64,000 bases of DNA from JAHEGP01 sp963792875 (lineage in GTDB: Bacteria > Pseudomonadota > Gammaproteobacteria > Pseudomonadales > JAHEGP01), in the NCBI GenBank assembly GCA_963792875.1, contig CAWBXV010000003.1:248001-312000 (forward strand), given 5' to 3'. Below the pieces are notes generated by a model. It had not been told where the DNA came from and made no database searches. It saw only the letters and a program-made list of their open reading frames with translations. The translations under genes and the position numbers were made by a program. This document shows, piece after piece, positions 37,825 to 46,596 of this stretch. Positions within the stretch are counted from its first letter, which is position 1. Each line of letters opens with the position of its first letter.

Positions 37825-38077
37825 GTGGTGCTCGTCAATGTAAGGTTGCGGCGGCCTCTGCTGGAGGCCGCCGTATCACAGCAGGGGGGTGGTACGCTCT
37901 GCCCCGCCGTCGAGGTCGATCACGTAGACCTGCTCATCCCCCCGGTACTGCCCGGTAAAGGGCGCATTCCCGAATCGTGGGCACATGAGCGCCGATATTT
38001 CTAAGGATGGGCTTTAAATAGGCTGCCCAAGGCGCTACGTTACCGGCCATTTTTGTTCGCGCAAAGACGGTCAATAA

Positions 38078-38863
38078 CATGAGCAAGCACTTGGGCAGCA
38101 GCGCATCATTGTTACAGATATCGAGGCTCGGATCCAAACATTGACCGAGGCATTCCGGCAGGTCGCTTCGACTGATGAGCTTCCGACCTCAGCCGCAGAG
38201 CTCGAAGCGCGGGAGCAACAATTACAGGGTCAGACGCGCGAGTTGTCCTTTCTTGGCGGCACCCTGGAGGGGCCTGATGCGGTGTTCGGCATGATCGCTT
38301 ACTACCTTGATAAGCTGAAGGTATCGGCTGCCGACCAGGTTCTATTTGTCGCTGACGGCGCCCGTTGGATCGGGGATCGAGTCAAGCCTCTGCTGGCCGC
38401 TTTGGGGCTGAAGGCCAGCCAGCATTTCGAGTTGATCGATTTCTATCATGCCGTTGAGCATCTGAGCGCATTCGCCAGGTTGAAGCCGCGCTGGTCGACG
38501 CTGGAGCGAGACAACTGGGTCAGGAAGCAGCGACGACGCCTGCGGAGGGGCCACATTGAGGCGGTGGTCGAAGAGCTCCGGTTGGAGTGCAAGGGTACGA
38601 AGAGCGCCTTGCTACGTCGAGAACGTGACTACTTCATCAGAAACCGGATGCGCATGCACTATGGCAAGGTGTCTGATGCGCAGATGCCCATTGGCAGTGG
38701 CGCGATGGAGAGTTCGATCCGCCGCGTCGTGAATATGCGCTTGAAGGGTGCCGGCATATTCTGGAATGAGGACACTGCCAACGAAATGCTCATGCTGCGC
38801 TGTTACTACAAGGCCGGGCGGTGGGACGACCTAAAGAAACTGGCGTTTCAGGTCGCTGCGTGA
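38078..38863 (+). pseudogene. ISKra4-family transposase, 5'-truncated
   Basis: 262 codons are open from just after a TAA at 38075-38077. The reading GQQRIIVTDIEARIQTL...FLGGTLEGPDAVF is followed by VLFVADGARWIGDRVKPLL, FHAVEHL-like helices and MPIGSGAMESSIRRVVNMRLKGAGIFW, the signature of ISKra4 transposases. Full-length members have roughly 450-500 residues, so the N-terminal half is gone. No clear terminal inverted repeats were found; the element is immobile. Confidence 0.78.
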
Positions 38864-38951
38864 GGCGGCGAAACATGCCTACAAAATGGGAATGCGCCCG
38901 TGTCTGGCCGAGGCTTCACCGGACCGGCAGCACCTCGGCCAGCGGTTGGCG

Positions 38952-39500
38952 CTACGGGGAATCGAACCTCACCCGATACCCGCTGTGCACGGGAACCTCG
39001 GGCGTCACGAAGAGTGGCTCATCCTCGTAGGGGTTCGCGTCAGGCAGGAAGACGGAGAACCTGAACCCGGTAATCACCGAGACATTGCAGTTTTCGACCA
39101 GTGCCACTCTGTCCGCATCCGCTTTGGCGAGCCACACGGGCTTATGGTCTGCGTCAAGGCCGATGAGCAGGCCCGTCCCCTTGAAGGTGCTGCCGCCGGT
39201 GCGCTTCCATATGCCATGTATATACGGCATGACTTCCACGGCCGTCGGAAAGGTGCCACCGAATGTCGGCTCGAAGGCGAATCCCACCAGCAGCGAGGTT
39301 CCTTCCGACTCACTCTTTCCCTGTATTTGACTTGCCCACGACCCGTCACTGGCCGCCCAGCTGCCGATCCAGCTGCACGCCTGCTTGCCTCCGTCGGCCG
39401 CGATGGCCAGTGAACTCTGAATCAGCACCAAGGGGGCGAGCGACAGGCACCGGAGCGTTCCTGCCAGGGAGTGTCCACGAGCTCTTTTTGTTGTATCCAT
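38952..39500 (-). CDS. hypothetical secreted protein
   Basis: 182 residues from ATG 39500. A signal peptide (about 10-33, SSLAIAADG) precedes a probable beta-rich domain with CSWIGSWAASDGSW, a glycine-rich FAFEPTFGGTFPTAVEVMPYIHGIWKRTGG and a Cys near the end, perhaps forming one disulfide. No family is recognised. GC and codon use fit the island. It lies beside the truncated ISKra4 element. Confidence 0.6.
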   Translation of the reverse strand: MDTTKRARGHSLAGTLRCLSLAPLVLIQSSLAIAADGGKQACSWIGSWAASDGSWASQIQGKSESEGTSLLVGFAFEPTFGGTFPTAVEVMPYIHGIWKRTGGSTFKGTGLLIGLDADHKPVWLAKADADRVALVENCNVSVITGFRFSVFLPDANPYEDEPLFVTPEVPVHSGYRVRFDSP

Positions 39501-40277
39501 GATTTTCAACTCCAATTGAAACAGCCGCCCATCAATGGGCAATCGAATGAAGCAGGCGGCCTCTTCATGTTGAGCAAGCAGCCTGCCTGCTCAGATTACC
39601 GTTGAGCGACTTTTCAATTCTTGATCTCAATCAATGATTCAGTTGCCGGTTGGCGCCTTGTTACACCCCGCCGCCATACCTAACACGCCGACCGCTCCCT
39701 CGCCGACCGATAAGCCGGATACGAGCCCACGCTGCGGGCCTGGTGCCGATGGTTCACTGCGGTGGTCCTCATCGCCCGCGCTCCCTTATCTGCGAGCGAC
39801 ACCGGCACCACTCCCTCTGACGGTTCAGGCGGACCGCTCGCCCCGCACCAACTGGTACTGATGTGGCCGGCAGTGATCCGGCTCGGGCGCCGCCTGCGGG
39901 CTCTGCCGGGTGCTGCGGTGGCGCACGCTCCAGGCCGTGCCAGTCGACGAGGCGGGCGATGGGCAGCGCCGCCTCCATCGGCTTGACCAGCAGGCAGGCG
40001 GACGCCAGCGGCAGCGCTTCAGCAGCCTTGGACTTCGGGCACGATGCGCTTTATATTTCCCCTGTTCATAACGGCCGCATGGCGGAATATCGTTGGGATT
40101 AGCCCAGATCACCGGGGCAGCCTGTCAGCGGGAATCGCGATGGTTTCATCAAGTCCTCCACCCGAATCGATTCGACACGGATGCGGGCCTGGTTTCGAAA
40201 ACCTGTTTCTATTGTTCGACGCAGCGGGCTAGACTGTCGCCCCTTTGGCGCATTCATCGGGTAACGGGGGTAATCGA
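39501..40277. other. interval without assignable gene
   Basis: Only short competing frames on both strands are visible, and none has both a ribosome-binding site and a recognisable domain. A minus-strand frame around 39769-39978 (LPIARLVDWHGLE...) looks protein-like but is unassigned. Probably debris of an integrative element ahead of the DUF3127 gene. Confidence 0.4.
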
Positions 40278-40631
40278 GTGGCATATGACTTAACGGGAAA
40301 AGTAAAGCTGATTCAGGAGGCAAAAACGTTCGATAGTGGATTCACCAAACGGGAAATGGTCGTAACCGTAGAAGACGGCAAGTACCCGCAGGACATCAAC
40401 ATCGAATTCGTTCAGGATAAGGTCGCGTTGCTGGATGCGCTGCAGCCTGGTCAGGAAGTCACGGTGTCTTTTGATATCCGGGGTCGAGAGTACAACGGGC
40501 GATATTTCAATAATCTCCAGGGTTGGAAAGTCGTCGCTCAGTCAGGGGATCAGAAACCCGCTGCGCAGGGCCAACCCCCGGCGCCTCCCTCTGCAGGCCC
40601 CTCGGAATTCGATGACGATATTCCGTTCTGA
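40278..40631 (+). CDS. DUF3127 / SSB-like OB-fold protein
   Basis: 117 residues from GTG 40278; a start at 40245 is possible. It opens with AYDLTGKVKLIQEAKTFDSGFTKREMVVT and has FVQDKVALLDALQPGQEVTVSFDIRGREYNGRYFNNLQGWKV, matching DUF3127, an OB-fold family. The Pro/Ala linker and terminal acidic EFDDDIPF tail copy the protein-binding C-terminus of single-stranded DNA-binding proteins. It is probably an ssDNA-binding protein, possibly element-encoded. A group II intron begins just downstream. Confidence 0.8.
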   Translation: MAYDLTGKVKLIQEAKTFDSGFTKREMVVTVEDGKYPQDINIEFVQDKVALLDALQPGQEVTVSFDIRGREYNGRYFNNLQGWKVVAQSGDQKPAAQGQPPAPPSAGPSEFDDDIPF

Positions 40632-40661
40632 GTGGTCTGAAAGCTGCTCAGTTTCTAGCAG

Positions 40662-42638
40662 GTGTGAGTCCTGCCGCAGTAATTGATGATTTGACTGCGT
40701 AGCTATGGCGTACGTGCGAGGGGTGACCCGAACACGGGAGCAACGCCGACCAACGTGGCCCCAGACCCGAACCGTGGGCGCGAGCGAATCCGCAGGCCGT
40801 AACGTGAGTGAACGCTGATAAGCCTCGTAAATATCAGCCACGCGATGATGTCGGCAGAGCGTGGTGTAGGGTGGTCCCGTCGAGCCTTTAGAATGGGGGT
40901 GAAGACCAGTGAATACCGGTGGATGAATCATCACACGAAACCGGTTGCGGGACTCGGGGTATAGGCGATGGCATGTGGATACAGAACTGAGCGGAACAGA
41001 CGAAACCTCTGCTCGTCACAGTTTAACCCGCTGTGTAACCGAGGGTATAAGGCGACCACCGAAATCCCAAGGGATGCGGGCAAGAGGAGTCGGAGGAGGT
41101 CATAGTACTGGCGATGGTCAGGACAACATAACCTGGCCGGAGGGAAGGACCTCTACTTCTGTCATGTTTTTCTATGCGAGAGGCACTGCGTGATTGCGAA
41201 AGCTCAAAACACGCCAGATGAAAGGGTGCGAGTACTGCAACGAAAACTTTACCTGGCAGCCAAGGCGAATCCGACGCGGAAGTTTGGTGTGCTGTACGAC
41301 AAGGTCTGCAGTGATGCGGTGCTGAGTCAGGCGTACGCGCAGGTCAGGGCCAACAAAGGGGCTCCCGGTATCGACCGGCAAACCTTTGTCGCCATCGAGA
41401 AAGACATCGGTGTCGGCCCTTTTCTGCGTGATATTCAATGCCGACTCAGGGCCAAGCGTTATCGGCCGGCGCCGGTGCGCAGGGTATATATACCCAAGCC
41501 CGATGGGTCGAACCGTCCGCCGGGTATCCCGATCATTGCCGATCGTGTGGTGCAGGCAGCAGTGAAAATCGTCATCGAGCCGTTGTTTGAGGCGAGCTTC
41601 AAGGATTTCTCGTATGGGTTTCGGCCCTCAAGGAGTGCCCAACAAGCCCTGCGGGACATCTACAAGTGGCTCAATTTCGGCTGCTGTTGGGTGATTGATG
41701 CGGATTTGAAAACGTACTTCGATTCGATTCCGCACGACAAACTGCTGCTATCGGTGCGATCGAAAGTTGTTGATCGCTCGGTCGTGAAGCTGATCGAGCT
41801 CTGGCTCAAAGCTGGAGTGATGGCGGACATGCAGGTCCGGAAGGAAGCTGCCGGGACGCCTCAGGGCGGGGTGATCTCACCGCTGCTGGCTAACCGCTAT
41901 CTGCACTGGCTGGACCAGGTGTGGGTCAGTCGCGGCTACGGCGAACGGAGGCATGATGCCCATCTCGTCCGGTATGCCGATGACTTCGTCATTCTCTGTA
42001 AGCGACAGCCGGAACAGTATCAGGCCGCCGCCGTGCAGGTGCTCGACCATCTTGGTCTGACCCTGAACACGGAGAAGACGCGGGTAGTGAATGCCAAGAT
42101 CGACACGTTCGATTTCCTTGGTCATCGTTTCGCTGTGCGCCCGTCCAAACGGACTGGCGAGGTGAAGACTTACTACTACCCGACCCCAAAGGCGATGAAG
42201 GCCGTCAAGAAGAAGATCCGAGAGGCTGTCCGCTACGGGCAGCACTGGGATCTGCCATCGCTGATCCGGGAACGGGTCAATCCGATCCTGCGAGGGTGGG
42301 GCAATTACTTCAAGACTGGCAATTCGCGCATGCACCTGAAGAGCGTCGCCAGCTACACGACCTATGTGCTCACCATCATGCTGCGGAAGAAACACAAGAA
42401 GTGCGCTAAGGGGTGGAGGGACCATCCGCCATCTTGGTTCTACAACTATCAGGGGTTATTCAATATGAATTCTCTTGTTGTTGTTGGTGTTGTTGTGGGA
42501 GGCCAATCAACGGTATGCGCGCCTTGAATCGCCGTAAAGCTGACAAGGAGAAGGCAGTCGGAAAGCCGTGTGCGGGAAAACCGCTCGCACGGTTTGACGA
42601 GGGGCTTCTGGGGAGATGATTTCAAACCAGCGGCCTAC
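40662..42638 (+). mobile_element. group II intron
   Basis: The structured RNA surrounds the maturase gene. Two possible 5' ends with GUGYG character are GTGTGAG at 40662 and GTGCGAG at 40714. A hairpin GACGA-N9-TCGTC near 41001-41020 resembles an EBS1 loop. A domain V-like hairpin lies at about 42563-42592 (AGCCGTGTGCGGGAAAACCG / CGCACGGTTT), and domain VI follows, ending near CCTAC at 42638. Exact ends are uncertain to tens of bases. The interrupted target is not a recognised gene. Confidence 0.72.
41190..42527 (+). CDS. ltrA: group II intron reverse transcriptase/maturase
   Basis: 445 residues. The RT domain (about 50-310) has GIDRQTF, AKRYRPAPVRRVYIPKPDG, GTPQGGVISPLLAN (222-235) and the active site RYADDFVIL (YADD 262-265). 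The maturase (GIIM, domain X) region follows (about 350-410: RERVNPILRGWGNYFKTGNS). No HNH endonuclease domain is visible, so it probably homes endonuclease-free. The last residues (LVVVGVVVGG) come from a GTT-rich simple repeat at 42470-42492, so the C-terminal tail may be altered by slippage. Confidence 0.92.
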   Translation: MIAKAQNTPDERVRVLQRKLYLAAKANPTRKFGVLYDKVCSDAVLSQAYAQVRANKGAPGIDRQTFVAIEKDIGVGPFLRDIQCRLRAKRYRPAPVRRVYIPKPDGSNRPPGIPIIADRVVQAAVKIVIEPLFEASFKDFSYGFRPSRSAQQALRDIYKWLNFGCCWVIDADLKTYFDSIPHDKLLLSVRSKVVDRSVVKLIELWLKAGVMADMQVRKEAAGTPQGGVISPLLANRYLHWLDQVWVSRGYGERRHDAHLVRYADDFVILCKRQPEQYQAAAVQVLDHLGLTLNTEKTRVVNAKIDTFDFLGHRFAVRPSKRTGEVKTYYYPTPKAMKAVKKKIREAVRYGQHWDLPSLIRERVNPILRGWGNYFKTGNSRMHLKSVASYTTYVLTIMLRKKHKKCAKGWRDHPPSWFYNYQGLFNMNSLVVVGVVVGGQSTVCAP

Positions 42639-43142
42639 TCGACGAGTGCGCCGTTTCGCTGGGTAAAGCAAGCGCATGCGGCATTCATGCGGCAAGCGTG
42701 GGCTTGCTGGCAGGCCCGTTGCGCACCTGACTCATGCTGGCCCAGCAAGGGGGCTTCGCCTCGCAAGCGGTAGGGTAGTGCAGTGTGTCCGCAGCAAGGC
42801 GGTTGGCGGCGCAGGAGTCTCGCCTGCCCAGATGGCCGGAGCGGTGCTCGTGCATCCCGTCGCCTGCTATGGAAAACTCTTTCAGTGCACGTTGTCCGGG
42901 TGGGGAGCGACTCGTGCTGCCGGCGGCGGCCGGCAATCCGCAGAGGGCAGGATATGCGCGGCAGAAATCAGGGGAAGAACGGCCTCGAGTGGCCGCCTAC
43001 AGCCATCAGCGTGAATCGAAAGCGAAAGCCGCCTGCGACAGCGCATGATTGTCTACCGAAAGTTTCGTTTCACACGTAAGTGCTTTTGGGGGCAGCCGCT
43101 CCCATGCACGGCCACCCCCGGTAGCTGAACCATCCTCGATGG
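42639..43142. other. interval downstream of the intron, no assignable gene
   Basis: This is the 3' exon side of the group II intron. A plus-strand frame (42785-43048, 87 codons) ends in ...RVAAYSHQRESKAKAACDSA but has no known domain. The content is consistent with integrative-element debris. Confidence 0.4.
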
Positions 43143-43511
43143 TTAAAAAGTCAAGGTGGCCGCGCCTTTGCGGATACGTTCCATAATGACGCTGGCACCA
43201 TGGATGACAACCCCATCTATCAAGCTGTCCTGATCATAGCCCCTGGCCGTTGTGCAGGGCGGACATGCCCAGACATCACCGCCTCGGGCGATGAAAGAAT
43301 CCAGTAGACTTTTCAGACTCTCCATAGGATGCACATGCGTATGGTCGATGCCGTTCTTGCGAACCAGGTCGATTGCGCTGCTGGTGAGGAACAGCCCAAC
43401 GGTCATTCCTGAAGTGAGAGCACCGTTGGCGATCGTGAGGCCGACCGAGGAAACCTCGTCATAAATGCCTTTGGTCATGACAATGATGAGGTCAGTGGTT
43501 TCGTTGTTCAT
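43143..43511 (-). CDS. DsrE family protein
   Basis: 122 residues from ATG 43511, after AAGGAG. Motifs fit the DsrE/DsrF-like sulfur-relay fold: DLIIVMTKGIYDEVSSVGLTIANGAL, VGLFLTSSAIDLVRKN, and a Cys-containing VWACPPCTTARGY in the loop where many family members carry the reactive Cys. It may carry sulfur or act as a peroxiredoxin-like partner. The HxlR-type regulator upstream on the same strand (112-base gap) probably controls it. Confidence 0.8.
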   Translation of the reverse strand: MNNETTDLIIVMTKGIYDEVSSVGLTIANGALTSGMTVGLFLTSSAIDLVRKNGIDHTHVHPMESLKSLLDSFIARGGDVWACPPCTTARGYDQDSLIDGVVIHGASVIMERIRKGAATLTF

Positions 43512-43622
43512 GGTCTTTGCTCCTTTTCGCGAATTGAGATTTTCTTTCCCCAAGCGATCTTGGTTAGAAAAATTCTATGAAGGGAACGGCGACCAAAACA
43601 GGCCAAAATCTGTCGTAACTCA

Positions 43623-44330
43623 CTACAGATTCTGAAGTAGATCGCTGCGGAAAGGCTGAGGATTCTCGGTGGTAAAAGCGCTTATGCCAAACCAGCGCTG
43701 CAGCGTCTTGATGTAGACCGGTGGCGCGACGATCTTCACTAAGCCATTATCGACCGCCTGGCGTATATCGATTTCACCATACCAGATCCGGCTCAAGACC
43801 TTGGTCGTCGCTGTGATGTAGACGTCCACATCGAAGCCGAGGTTCTGGGAGCACTGCTGGGCGCTATTGTCGCGCACATAGATGTAATGCCTGGCTGGAG
43901 GTTCAACGTCAGTCAGATGCAATTGGATGACGGTATCGCCGGTGGGCAGTTCATCAACGTTGATGCCACCGGTAATATCCCTGACCAGACTTGGAACGGC
44001 GTTAGGCTGGTCAGTCATGCCCTCGCTGGCATGGCGCATGCCCCATCGCCCGAGCTCATTGAGCACGGGAGCAAGCGCCTTTCCGGAAGCGGTTAGATGG
44101 TATTCGCAGCGGCTGCCCGCGCCGCTGGGTTTTCGCAGGACGATGCCCTTTTCCTCGAGGAAACGCAGACGGGTTCGCAATAGAGAGGGCGATAGATTGG
44201 GAATATATTTCTGTATCTCAGAATATCGAGTGGAGCCGAAAAACAGTTCTCTGACAATCTGCAGAGTCCATTTCTCACAGAGCACGGAAGTCGCCATGGA
44301 AATAGGACATGCTTCACCGTAATCGAACAT
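43623..44330 (-). CDS. HxlR-family transcriptional regulator with SCP2-like C-terminal domain
   Basis: 235 residues. The N-terminal winged-helix HxlR domain (about 1-100) contains SVLCEKWTLQIVRELFFGSTRYSEIQKYIPNLSPSLLRTRLRFLEEKGIV with an early Cys. The C-terminal half (about 120-225) resembles an SCP2 sterol-carrier fold (VDVYITATTKVLSRIWYGEIDIRQAVDNGLVKI). It is probably a redox or ligand-sensing repressor of the adjacent DsrE gene and itself. Confidence 0.85.
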   Translation of the reverse strand: MFDYGEACPISMATSVLCEKWTLQIVRELFFGSTRYSEIQKYIPNLSPSLLRTRLRFLEEKGIVLRKPSGAGSRCEYHLTASGKALAPVLNELGRWGMRHASEGMTDQPNAVPSLVRDITGGINVDELPTGDTVIQLHLTDVEPPARHYIYVRDNSAQQCSQNLGFDVDVYITATTKVLSRIWYGEIDIRQAVDNGLVKIVAPPVYIKTLQRWFGISAFTTENPQPFRSDLLQNL

Positions 44331-44394
44331 ATGAATTTACCCCTCAATAGCCATTGGGCGCAGTTCCTCTGAAGCAACCCGATGCCGCCCATCA

Positions 44395-44532
44395 GGCCAC
44401 TTCGATCTCGCCCTGGAGCGGCGGCAGCTGCTGGAGGATCACCCTCCGAGCTTTCAGCATCCCGACAAGCGGATGCTCTACGAGCTGAGTGATATTCGTG
44501 ACTTTGCCGGGGCTATTGTTGCTGAAACTTAA
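44395..44532 (+). pseudogene. unidentified gene 3' remnant
   Basis: 46 codons read GHFDLALERRQLLEDHPPSFQHPDKRMLYELSDIRDFAGAIVAET before a TAA. It has the look of a conserved, charged protein C-terminus, but no start or upstream domain is present. The assignment is unknown and it may be a chance frame. Confidence 0.25.
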
Positions 44533-44540
44533 TGCAGACT

Positions 44541-44556
44541 CTACCCGAACGGGTAG
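44541..44556. promoter_or_regulatory. 16-bp palindromic operator, copy 1
   Basis: CTACCCGAACGGGTAG is a perfect 6+6 palindrome with a 4-base centre, ending 56 bases before the ATG of the NPY-repeat protein. A second copy with a different centre lies at 45268-45283 ahead of the next gene. Half-sites of this size and spacing suit a dimeric helix-turn-helix activator (for example NarL/FixJ type), which is inference. Confidence 0.55.
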
Positions 44557-44612
44557 TGTAGCTGCCGATGATCTTCGCCATCATGGCCCCTCACAGACTG
44601 CGGAGAGTAACG

Positions 44613-45011
44613 ATGAGAAAGGTGATCACAGCGACGATCGCGATGGCGGCTCTGTTCAGTGTCTCCGCACCGGTTGCTGCGGCCTGCCCCTATGATTCCA
44701 ACTGTCTGAACAACCCCTATGGCGCTGGCAGCCGGTACAAGGCGGATGGGTTGATGAATCCCTACAGCCGTTATGGCAGTTCCCACAGCAACCAGTCCTG
44801 GACCAACCCCTATGCGACCGACGCCCCCCGCATTTACGACCAGAGCGGCAATTACCGGGGCAGATTGAGCACCAATCGTCACGACCCCGACTCGGTCTCC
44901 AATCCCTATGGCCGCTACGGCAACAAGTATTCGCCGGACAGCATCAACAACCCCTATGGCGCGGGGAACCCCTATGGCGGCAACAAGTTGTATGTGGTGC
45001 CGCAAAGGTAG
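44613..45011 (+). CDS. secreted NPY-repeat protein of unknown function
   Basis: 132 residues from ATG 44613, with GGAGAG upstream. A signal peptide (about 1-23, SVSAPVAAACPYD) precedes a low-complexity mature part. There the motif NPY(G/S/A) recurs five to six times (LNNPYGAGSRY, LMNPYSRYGS, WTNPYATD, VSNPYGRYGNKY, INNPYGAGNPYGG), spaced 15-25 residues apart, with two Cys at the N-terminus. It is tyrosine-, glycine- and asparagine-rich. No function is known. It is probably a periplasmic or surface protein. Confidence 0.8.
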   Translation: MRKVITATIAMAALFSVSAPVAAACPYDSNCLNNPYGAGSRYKADGLMNPYSRYGSSHSNQSWTNPYATDAPRIYDQSGNYRGRLSTNRHDPDSVSNPYGRYGNKYSPDSINNPYGAGNPYGGNKLYVVPQR

Positions 45012-45474
45012 ATTCGGCGACCATAGGCGAGCTGACTGCTGAACTCCATGGCCAACGGCAGCGGCTGACCGACGATGCCTGGCTTAGGCGGGACAGCCGT
45101 CATCGCAAGCCGGGGTCTGCTCGAAAAAGCGACCTGTGTTTGTGTACAGAATGGACTACCCCCGGCCCCGGCGCTTTAATGCCGCTCCCTGCGAAACCCG
45201 CACCGTCGGCTGCCCGCTGGCGCCACAAATCCGGTCAGTCAGTGATTACCCCTACGCCGCCGCAATGCTACCCATTCGGGTAGTTTCCGGGGCAACGATT
45301 GACGTCAGCATCCGCGGGTATCTGACAGTCGAAGCCGCGGACAGAGGCGGTGGTGACAAGGGCTTTGCGCCGGCCGCGTCCGGCCGCCGTCCGGGCTGTC
45401 GGCGGTGCGGCGCTGCCACGTGATCGCGTCCATTCCACCGGCGCCCTGCGCCAAGCACACAGGTACCCCTGCCG
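45012..45474. other. intergenic region carrying palindromic operator copy 2
   Basis: The perfect palindrome CTACCCATTCGGGTAG is at 45268-45283, about 190 bases before the membrane-protein gene. No protein frame is convincing across the rest. A GC-rich stretch with dyad-like CGGCCGCGTCCGGCCG lies near 45372-45390. Confidence 0.5.
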
Positions 45475-46596
45475 ATGCAGACCACACGAGACATTCTGGA
45501 AAACCGCCTGCCGCCGCTGTTCAACGCCGGCCTTGCCGCCCTCGCGCTGGCCTCAGGCGTGTATACCTATCTTGGCGCCCGCGAGCTGCTGGTGGGCGAC
45601 CGCGCGGTGCCGGCCGCGATGACCTTTTCGATCGCGGTCACCATCGGCCTGTACCTGTTCTGGCGGGCGCTGTTCGAGGTCGCGCCGAGGGTGACCGGGC
45701 TGATCGCGCGCGTCAGGTTCGCGTTCTATCTGCTGCTCGGGGCGCTGGCGGCCGTGGTCATGTCGTCCTGGCTCAACGCCACGGCGCTGGCCGGGGCCGC
45801 CGCCATCGACCAGCATCTGGCCCGCTACGCCGAGCAAGCGCAGCACGCGTTCGACGACGCCCACCGCGCAGCCCTGGCGCCGCAGAATCTTCAGCGCGAT
45901 CTCGTCCAGGTCGCCAGCCGCTTCGACGAACTCGCGGCCGGCGAGGAGCGCAGCGGCACGCTCACGGGTGCTCCGGGCGTTGGCACGGTGACGGTGTTCC
46001 TGCACCAGACCGCCAGTCAGTTCCGCACTCTGGCGGAGCAGGTGGCGATGGACGCGGGCCGGGTCGAGGAGTTGCGCGCCCAGGGCGGGGAGCTGGTCAG
46101 CTATCTGCGCACGCTCGCCGCTGTTGCCGCCGACCCCAGGGCCAAGGTCGACCGCTTCGGCGAGGCGGTGCAGCGCCTGACCGGGGTCATCGCCCAGATG
46201 CAGGAGACCACCGGCGCCGACACCGTGCTGCGGGCGTTGGAGAACGCGGACGAGTTCGTGCAGCCGGCCGAAACCGGGCAGGGCGCAACCCGGCAGCGGC
46301 AGCGTGCAGCGGTGGAGGAGGTCCGCGTGTTTGTGGCCGGGCAGGTGGATGAACTCGAGGCCGCCATCATCGGCCACCAGGCCACTGTGCGCCTGCCGGA
46401 TTTCGAGCCGATGTCGACCAGCAAGGCGGTGATGCGCTACTGGCGCGACTTTGTCCCCTCTTGGGGGGGCGCCATTGCCATCGATCTGCTGCCCGTGGTG
46501 CTGCTGGGCATTCTGGTCACCGCTCACAACTGGCTGCGCCGCCAGGAGCGCGCGCTGGCCAGATGTCTACGCAAAGAGGAACGCATCCATGCCTGA
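45475..46596 (+). CDS. membrane protein with large coiled-coil domain, unknown function
   Basis: 373 residues from ATG 45475. There are three hydrophobic helices near the N-terminus (about 17-37, 47-67, 79-99), a 220-residue largely helical, heptad-like soluble region (about 110-330: Leu/Ala/Glu/Arg rich), and a fourth helix near 338-358. A basic tail follows (RRQERALARCLRKEER). No family is recognised; the layout resembles signal-transducing or scaffold membrane proteins. It overlaps the next gene by 8 bases, so the two are coupled. Confidence 0.75.
   Translation: MQTTRDILENRLPPLFNAGLAALALASGVYTYLGARELLVGDRAVPAAMTFSIAVTIGLYLFWRALFEVAPRVTGLIARVRFAFYLLLGALAAVVMSSWLNATALAGAAAIDQHLARYAEQAQHAFDDAHRAALAPQNLQRDLVQVASRFDELAAGEERSGTLTGAPGVGTVTVFLHQTASQFRTLAEQVAMDAGRVEELRAQGGELVSYLRTLAAVAADPRAKVDRFGEAVQRLTGVIAQMQETTGADTVLRALENADEFVQPAETGQGATRQRQRAAVEEVRVFVAGQVDELEAAIIGHQATVRLPDFEPMSTSKAVMRYWRDFVPSWGGAIAIDLLPVVLLGILVTAHNWLRRQERALARCLRKEERIHA

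Noticed and set aside
38945..38980. tRNA-like T-arm on the minus strand (GAGGTTCGATTCC followed by ...GCGCCA)
   Set aside because: No acceptor, D or anticodon arms can be formed, one T-stem pair fails, and the bases encode the C-terminus of the secreted protein at 38952-39500. Possibly a chance match; not called as a tRNA or att site.
41190..42527. Retron or diversity-generating retroelement
   Set aside because: The reverse transcriptase has a maturase domain X and flanking group II intron structure. No msr/msd region or template/variable repeat pair was seen.
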